A DNA stretch of 21,929 nucleotides from Beroe ovata (Eukaryota > Ctenophora > Nuda > Beroida > Beroidae). Shown piece after piece: positions 8,322-17,300 of this stretch (position 1 is the first letter of the stretch; every line of letters starts with the position of its first letter). The stretch is from NCBI GenBank assembly GCA_946803715.1, contig CAMPET010000286.1, forward strand, positions 59,833-81,761, in the 5' to 3' direction. The translations under genes and the position numbers were made by a program. The notes beneath the pieces are model-generated. The model was not told the origin of the DNA. It did no database searches and worked only from the letters and a program-made list of their open reading frames with translations.

Positions 8322-11300
8322 GTAAGGAACAGAATTGGGCATGGGGATTGGGGGCGGCAAATGTTATGTCACATTTGTCGTATGAAAGTGTAGCAGTAAC
8401 CCTTTGCTAGCTCCCCGTAGTGACCCCTGGTGTTCGTCTGGGAACCACTAGATCTGAACACCTGAACCCCATTGATTCAACTGCTGAAAACCTACTTCTT
8501 ATTAAGAAAATACCGTTTTCCGTATTAAGAATCGAATGACAATCGATGAAGATAACCAAATTAAGCATAGAAGATCGGACCAGAAGACGCCTCTCAATTA
8601 CAACACCTAATAAGAACTGTAATTTGTATAATCCACAGCCGCCACTCACCATTGAACAAGGAAATTCTTGAGAACGAAAAATGTGTGAAGTTCTATAATT
8701 GATCCTGTAAACTCTCGATCCTTACTGGACGCCAGATCGAAGAAATGCTAAATCTAATTTTCGAGAGAAATCCTCTACTCGTTCAACTGCGATATTTCAT
8801 CGCTTTCGTACTCTGCTGCTCTATAATTGAGGACAAACCATGATCGCTTGTTTACTTCCACTGTCGGCAGCTCTTCTCATTGTTGTTGAATCTGAGACTA
8901 CACTCACTACTGGACGGCCTGCCATCACTCAGATGCTCACTGACGTAGCTGTCACGTGTACACTCACTGATGTATCAGCTGCTGACAGTGTCAGTGTGAC
9001 GTGGGAGCGAGTCAGTGACGGGGAGGAACTCGACAGTCAAACGGGATTCACCGTCACCACGACAACTCTAGATGACACCATGACGTCAGTGCTTGCCATA
9101 TCTGGAGAAGAAAACTCTAAAGATGAGAATTACAAGTGTACTTTCACGACTACTGCAGCCGATAGCTCAACTACTGATTACGAGGGAACGTGCTTGGTGT
9201 TCCTGTTCCTAGTGACACCCCATGACGCGATCAATGTGACACAAGGTGACAACGCCACGCTGTCGTGTGTCATCACAGACATCGTGAAGAATCTGACTGT
9301 CACGTGGGAAGGAGAGGGAGGCAAGGAGGTGGTGAGTGAGGGGACTGTTGACCAGGGATCGAATCAAGATGGAACACAAACATCCACTCTGACTCTGGAG
9401 AATGTAGCTGAGAGTGCGAACTTTACCTGTACACTGTACCCGTACGATGATGAACCATACAGCACCATGGTGAAGTTGGTTGTGAATGGTGCCCAGGGAT
9501 TGGAACATGCAACTTTCACCCTCTGCTTACTGTACGCTCTGCTTTACTGCGCTAATATCTGATCAATTATCGGAGTAGCTGGACTGAAAAAACATTCCTG
9601 CAAATGATTATGATAGAATCTATTTTTAAACTTGATAATTAAAAACGTATTTTGAATTTACCTCAAATTAACCTCAAATTGTTCTCAATAAATCTACTAT
9701 CACATAAAAGACTTTATTGAAGTTATCATAAAAGGAACTGATGATTTTGCCGATTCATATGAAGTTTTGTCCTCTTGTTTAGCTATCTATTGAATTGGAA
9801 TGTGGTTCAGCTATCCACTACTGTGACAGAGCGGTCTGTACAGAACCCGACGATTTCGATTCCTTGTTTAACATGCCGTACAGCAAGGATCTCCACCGTG
9901 TTCGCCAGGCTAGACACATTACCACTCTGTTCTGACCAAAGTCGATTTCAACTTGGTCTGCTGAATAAGAGTTGCATGGTATCAATTCATTTGACATGTT
10001 CTCTTAAATTTTGATTTGTTGTCTTCTAATACAATAGCAATTACTCAACACGTTTCCATATTGTTGTTTTAACAGCTAATTGCCCCAATTAAATTGGAGG
10101 AATTGGAACCATCACCTACGTTCCACGCTACCACCAGAATCCAGAAGCAGAACTTCTCTTGACAATGTAATTTTTCTTTGGCTCTTCAAGTCCATGTCAG
10201 CACTATTAATGATAGTGCTTGATTGCAAAAGAAGTGGGATTTTCAATGTCCACTTCAGACAAATTTTAAGAATATTATAGTCCATTCCGTGGGTCTTTAT
10301 ACTTTTTCAATAGCTCCACTATCGTTCCTATTCCATAGTTATGCGTTCCCATAAATGTGAATTTAACCTTGTGTTACGTTACCTATCAGCAGGGACTTCA
10401 TGAATTTTTTTTCAAGATGAGCTCCCGGCACATCCAATTTGGTATTATTAGAATGAAGCACGCGAAAAACCGTATTTCATCTCCTATTGGCACCTTATTT
10501 TAGAATAGCTGGCACTCAGATAACGTTAACCCATATATCGTATGCCATCCGGCCTGTCTGGCATTACCACTGCAATTATACACATGACGTCATTACACTA
10601 ATGATAGCTATCATAGTGCCACCATGCATCATACACAAACATGATAGTTATGATCAGACATCTATATATCAGACATCTATATATGCTATATATTACAGCA
10701 TATTCAGCAGAGACCATGAATCCATTTTAGATAACACTCCAGCACAATGAGACTATGGTACTATCTCAAACAATTTCACGGACTCAGCCACATGTAGCCG
10801 TACACTTATATGAAATATTCACTTTATCCCTTCCTCAAGCAGACCACTCATCGTATTATCTTGGCTCATGTCCAAATAGGACCAATTGTTGCCACTATCA
10901 CTACGTCATAGCTGTAATAATATGTAGTGACCATCAATTCTCTGGATTACCAATTCGGAGGATAAATATGTGTTACCATGGAAACGTACATGTAGAACAG
11001 CTGTATTCTTACACTACGCTGAGAATTACACCGTGACGTCACAACTGTATTTACACACTTGATAGTCACTGGGAGTCGCGATCAGTAGGCGACCGCGGGC
11101 TACTTCTCAATACCTCAATACCTACTGCGGGTATAGTTTGACGTCTAAACCAGCGGTTTGGCGCCCGCAGACAATAGGGTTGGAGGAATGAGTATTGAGT
11201 TTGGCATCACTTCGATGATTCAATAATCAAAATTTTCTATTATGTCCGAGATAACATTTTGGAACTAAATTGACCCTTCGCATGGGGTGGCACAATAATT

Positions 11301-14300
11301 GAATTCCGTCAAACCACTAAGGTTAAAGTCATTAGATCGTTACCTATATTGAATATTCATAGGTACCGGTCAAAATTCATTGGTACCGGTCTAAATTTCA
11401 AAAACTCTAACACTCGGTAATGGGGCAATATGGGAGTGAAGGGGCAATTTGGGAGTAAAGGGGCAATATGGGAGTCTTAAATCATGTTTTTGACACCAGA
11501 AATCGATAAGTGCCNGAATTGCACATAAATCTAGAATAGCTGGCACTCAGATAACGTTAACCCATATATCGTATGGCCTGTCTGGCATTACCACTGCAAT
11601 TATACACATGACGTCATGACACTAATGATAGCTATCATAGTGCCACCATGCATCATACACAAACATAATAGTTATGATCAGACATCTATTACAGCATATT
11701 CAGCAGAGACCATGAATCCATTTTAGATTACACTCAAACATATTGAACTATGGTACTATCCCAAACAATTTCACGGACTCAACCACATGTAGCCGTACAC
11801 TTATAAGTTATATCCACTTTATCCCTTCCTCAAGCAGACCACTCATCGTTGTATCTTGGCTCACGTCCAAATAGGACCAATTGTTGCCACTATCACTATA
11901 ACTATCCTACGTCATAGCTGTAATAATATGTAGTGACCATCAATTCTCTGGATAACCAATTCGGAGGATAACCATGTGTTACCATGGAAACGTACATGTA
12001 GAACAGCTTCTTACACTACGCTGAGAATAACACCGTGACGTCACAACTATATTTACACACTTGATAGTCACTGGGAGTCGCGATCAGTAGGCGGGCGCGG
12101 GCTTCTTCTCAATACCTCAATACCTATTGCGGGTATAGTTTGACGTCTAAACCCGCGGTTTGGCGCCCGCAGACAATAGGGTTGGAGGATTGGAGGAATG
12201 AGTTTCTTTGGAGGAATGAGTTTGGCATCACTTCGATGATTCAATAATTTAAATATTCTATTATGTCTGAGGTAACATTTTGGAACTTAATTGACCCTTC
12301 GCGTGGGGTGGCACAATCATTAAATCCCGTCAAGCCACTAAGGTTAAAGTCATTAGATCGTTACCTATATTGAATATTCATAGGTACCAGTCAAAATTCA
12401 TAGGTACCGGTCAAAATTCATAGGTACCGGTCAAAATTTCAAAAACTCTAACACTCGGTAATGGGGCAATATGGGAGTAAAGGGGCAATTTGGGAGTAAA
12501 GGGGCAATATGGGAGTCTGAAATCATGTTTTTGACACCAGAAATCGATAAGTGCCGTCGATAGTGAATAATTTGAAAATTGGGAAATAGCAATTTTCTCC
12601 GAAAAAACCCTGAAAATTGATAGATTGCAGGTCATTGATACAACATCTTAATCAGCACAATTTTGATTAAAATGCTAAATTAGGCTATCTTATAATGGAG
12701 AAAATGACGACTGTTCCTACTGATCATTACTCTCTCCCTCTCTCCCCCAATCAATTAAGTCCAATAATAACAACACTAATTGATCCCCAGAATTACCACT
12801 GTCCACCCCCACCCCACTTCATGCCACTGTTCCCCTCTCACTCTCTATATAATTATAAATATATCACCTCCTCAGTGGCGCTTATATCGGCCGCTATTTG
12901 CCGTGCTAAAAGCGGTTGGAGCCCCTCTGGTAAAGAGCTCCACTCCCTCTTCTCTTCCTTGCCTGGGTTTAAACTTTTTGGTGAATAGTCATTATCATCT
13001 ATCTGTAGTGTCAATTTCAGTCGTGCGCCCCACTCTCTACTCACATGGGCTGTCAATACAATTATACTCCTTCGGGCAACCAATCACACGCATGGGATTG
13101 TCCCACGTGACTCTCTGTCGAGCTGTCTGATTGGCTGATCGCTCACCACTACACCTGTGCTGCTCGAGAGAAAACACGGAGCTATAGTACACGGACACAA
13201 GAACCAGGAATCGGTCACGGGACCCGGTCACGTGACCAATCATAACAGAGCAATCTAGCAGTCACGTGATCATAAACTCCGTGTTTTGTAGAACCATCGG
13301 GGGCTAAAGTCTATTCTCTCACTTCTTGCCGCTATAACGATGTATTCGTCAACATTGCACGTTTCAGATTCCTTTTCTTGCCGTTCGATTCGACCATCAT
13401 GTCGCCTTTTTTATCATTCCCATTTTACTATTATCATTCCCATTATACTATTATCATTCCCATTATCATTCCCATTATCATTTCCATATTAGGACTACCT
13501 ACTATCATTTTAAGAACATGAGAATATTAAGAACTTATTATAATGTGTTTTCTCAAAGCACCTAGAAGTCGGACTTATACTGCGGTTTTTCAATTCGAAT
13601 ATTAATCATCAAACTGTTGCTTTGAGGCCTACTATTCGCCGCCCTTATCTCTTTCCCTCATAAACGAGAATATCATTTCCCATGCTAACCACTATATTTC
13701 CCATAATTGGCGTAGTCCATCATGAACTACTCGCTCAAGTCAGAACCCTCCCCTCCCGCGATGGAATGTACCATCTCGACAACAACATTCCCGGAGCCCG
13801 CCGACTCATTCCCCAACTTCACCGTCGACCAGGTTGCGAGTGTGTGCGATTCTTTGGAGACCAACGGCGATATAGACAGACTGTCTCGGTTCCTGTGGTC
13901 GTTACCACTAAACAGGATGGAGGAATTCAACAAGAATGAACGGATTCTCAGGTCTCGTGCCGTTGTCAGCTTTCACCGACAGGAATATCGGGAACTGTAC
14001 TCGATTATCGAGAACTGGCGTTTTACCCGGGATTCTCACGAGAAACTGCAAGTCCTGTGGAATGAGGCTCATTATAACGAGGCTGAGAAACTCCGGGGAC
14101 GGGCACTGGGGGCTGTGGACAAGTACCGAGTACGGAAAAAGTTCCCTCTGCCACAGACGATCTGGGACGGCAAGATACAGAACCACTGTTTCAAGGAGAA
14201 AAGTCGGGCTATCCTCAAAGAGTGGTACAGCAAGAACCCGTACCCCTCACCGCACACTAAACGCGAGCTTGCCAACACAGCCGGGCTGACGGCAACCCAG

Positions 14301-17300
14301 GTGAGCAACTGGTTCAAGAACAGGCGGCAGCGAGATCGCGCGAGCAAGAGCAAGGGATCAGTACTCCAAGTGACGTCGACCACCGGGGGCACGCTATCCT
14401 CGCCTCCCTGCACCCCCCATCTCTCCCCCTACACGGCGTCCTACTCAGCTGACCACATGAGCAACCACGTGTCCTCCACAACACACGGGGTCCCCTCAAT
14501 CCTCACTCACTCACCGTATGTAGGAGCGGGATTCCTGTCCTACAACCCGGGCCTCCACCAAGAAACAGTGTAGAGGGGAGAGGGCCGGGTGAAAACGGCG
14601 GGATTGCAGATCATGACTGAGGATATATGTTCGTGGGAAGGGGACTGTTATGAGAGAATTGGGTTGGAACTTAGAGTTGTTTGATGTGTGATGTGGAGTT
14701 AACTATCGTATGGTTGAATGTTGCCAGACGAGATGAGAGCTGACATTGAATTAGTATGAGACGTGACTGTGGAATAGACTGACTGTGAAATAGAGGTGAA
14801 ACAATGCTCTGGAAATGCAAAACGTCATCTTTCGATTAGCAACAAATAATTGTGACAAACAATTAATGCTGTAGCTATTTGGAATTTTAGTAACTTAGCA
14901 ATTGTGTTTCAATTGTTCCAGGGTCCACTTTCAGTGATTGAACGAAATCCAGGCTTGCTCAAAAGTGATAATTGATGACTCATCACTCATTGATGAATGA
15001 TGAGACTCATCACTGATTGATTAATGATAAGACTCATCACTGATTGATGGATGATAAGACTCATCACATCCAGTAACCCCCCTACCCTGCAGGTATAAAG
15101 GACAAGCTCCCAGCGGGCAGGTACGTGGTCCTGGTGTCCATGTACGATAGAGTGGGCGGTCACGTGATGCGGTGGAGCTCACTCACTGGGCAGCAGTGGA
15201 GTGGGAGTACTCTGCCCCTCAATCATGATGGAGCTTTCAACAGCATGGAACTATCGGTAATTTGACAAAATGTAACTTCGTTGAGTCTTACACGATGAGA
15301 CTTAGGTGGATAAGTCTTGGGTGTAACCTAGAAGTAATAACCTAGACATAGGATGTGCTAGATAGCCTCTCCAACCCAACAGGTTGATCAGTCGGTATTC
15401 ACGGTGTGCCCGTCTGTACCGGATATACGGCCCAGTATGGTCTTCATATTCGAGGTGTTCCTACTGCGTGGCCCCATGGTCCCCACAGATAGAGTTGTGG
15501 CATGGGGAGCGTTCCCTCTGTGTGATAAGGAGTGCAGGTGAGAGTAGGTCCCCAGCTGTATCTCAACGCATGACTTTCTTTATTTCTCTCATGTTATAAA
15601 TCACGCGAGATCTGCGCATTTTCCAAAATATTCTCAAAAATGTAACTCTACTCGAATCACGCACATGTTACAATAACCCCATCTTCATAGTGTGATAGAG
15701 GGCAAGTACAAGTGTCCACTGCTCCGAGGCGAGGTGGACAACAGAGTACAATCTCACGATAAAATCGAGCGTCTCATCGCGTCCGATCTGAACAATTGGT
15801 TGTGTAACCTGTACTTTGAGGTGATCAAACTACCTCGGTATATGGCAGGGCAGAAAGAGTTTGAGGTGGAGTTACAGTTTACCAGTGCTCTCCTCGGTTA
15901 CCCTGACAGACTCCAGGTGGGTGCTTAATTCGTTTTATGATAGTCAGTGATAATGAGAAAATTGGATAATGGATATTATAATTAGTGACAGTTTGAGTTT
16001 AACATTTAGTGGGGGATTAGAGAAAGTTTTTGTAACATTGAAACTTTGCCCTGTCTCCACACTATCTTGTGAACCTCGTGGATGACTGATTGAATGACTG
16101 ATTAACGTGATTACCAAACTCACTTCCCCCTCCCCTCCCTCCCCCTGTCTTCCTTGTAACCCCCTCCCTCTCTCTGTAGGACGAGGACCCACCCAAGGAC
16201 GGTAATCCGCCTGTTGTAGAGGGTGAGGACGGGGAATCACAGTACCAGAACGAGGTGTCGACAATCGAGATGTCCAGTGAGGGAGGACGTGATGATGGGA
16301 TGTTGGAACCACTGACTGCAGCAGGACACTCGGATGAGGGGGAATCTGGGAGGAGGGGTAGTGACGTCACAGAGGGGAGAAGGGGGAGTGTTGGCACGGT
16401 GACAGGAAATCAGATAGCTCGGCCCTACACTGCGATGAGGAATATGAGGGACGAGGTAAGGGACTAAGAGAGTGCAGTTAACTTTGCGGGTGGGGACTAT
16501 ATCTCTTTTACTTTAGTGATGTTGAAAGTGGGGACTATCCCTTTTACTCAGGGAATTGGGGTTCCTCACCAACGCTAACACAGGGAGGAATTGAGAGTAA
16601 TGACCCTGATAACGACTATGAGAACGAGTTCAAAGAGGTGTCGGACAAGGCAGGACTCTACTACAAGGTTCACAGAGAGAACCCAATGCAAGCGTACCAG
16701 AGTACCCTCTACAAGATGCTACCCAAGACGCAGATTATGAAGAGACGAAATCGCCCGGAGAAGAAACCTCTGACCCATGCTGAAGAACTGGCAGAGTACA
16801 AGTTTGCCGTGCAAATGCCGTTTTGTGAGAAGGGCAAGAGAAAAACGGTTACACATGAGAGATTTAGGTAAGGTGAAATCATGAATTTATACCAGCCCTT
16901 TCTGTGACAGTTTGTGACACTTAATTATAATCTAAATTTGAATATTTGAATATCCTCGCTTCATAATGTAAGTCAATACAATGCCGCCACTCACCAGGTT
17001 TCTCTACTTGCAAATGTTCACGGAAATCGGAACAAGCAAATTCCGGACTCCCGAATTCTGGACATTCATCTTCTTCCTAATCATATCAGCTGTAGGAAGG
17101 ATGATTCTCCACTATACGGGACAGTATGTGCTGCTCCAAATATGGAATGCAAGAGTCACGCTTTTCCAGGTAGTAAACAAACACAAGGAAATGTTTTATC
17201 TGAGGCTATTAATCAAAGCTTATTCGGAACTGGACCAGTTACTCATCAATCGATACCCAGGTTCGATGGTACACATGCGATTTGATCTACTTCACTGAGA

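Larger units (their letters stand above)
8322..15092 (+). other. 6.8-kb host intron containing two nested genes
   Basis: The donor GGTAAGG at 8321/8322 leaves one base of a Gly codon, and the acceptor CCCTGCAG ending at 15092 supplies the other two, so RSLRG-IKDKL reads through. Every other intron in this gene is well under 1 kb. Inside it, on the same strand, lie a complete Ig-domain gene and a complete SIX homeobox gene. Confidence 0.75.

Noticed and set aside
10487-11036. Open frames of 87 and 93 codons in the tandem duplication
   Set aside because: The second 1-kb copy has indels that break the same frames, so they are not conserved as coding.
12695-13130. Overlapping + strand open frames before the SIX gene
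   Set aside because: Low-complexity Pro/Ser/His translations with no domain, overlapping each other; this is better read as upstream regulatory DNA.
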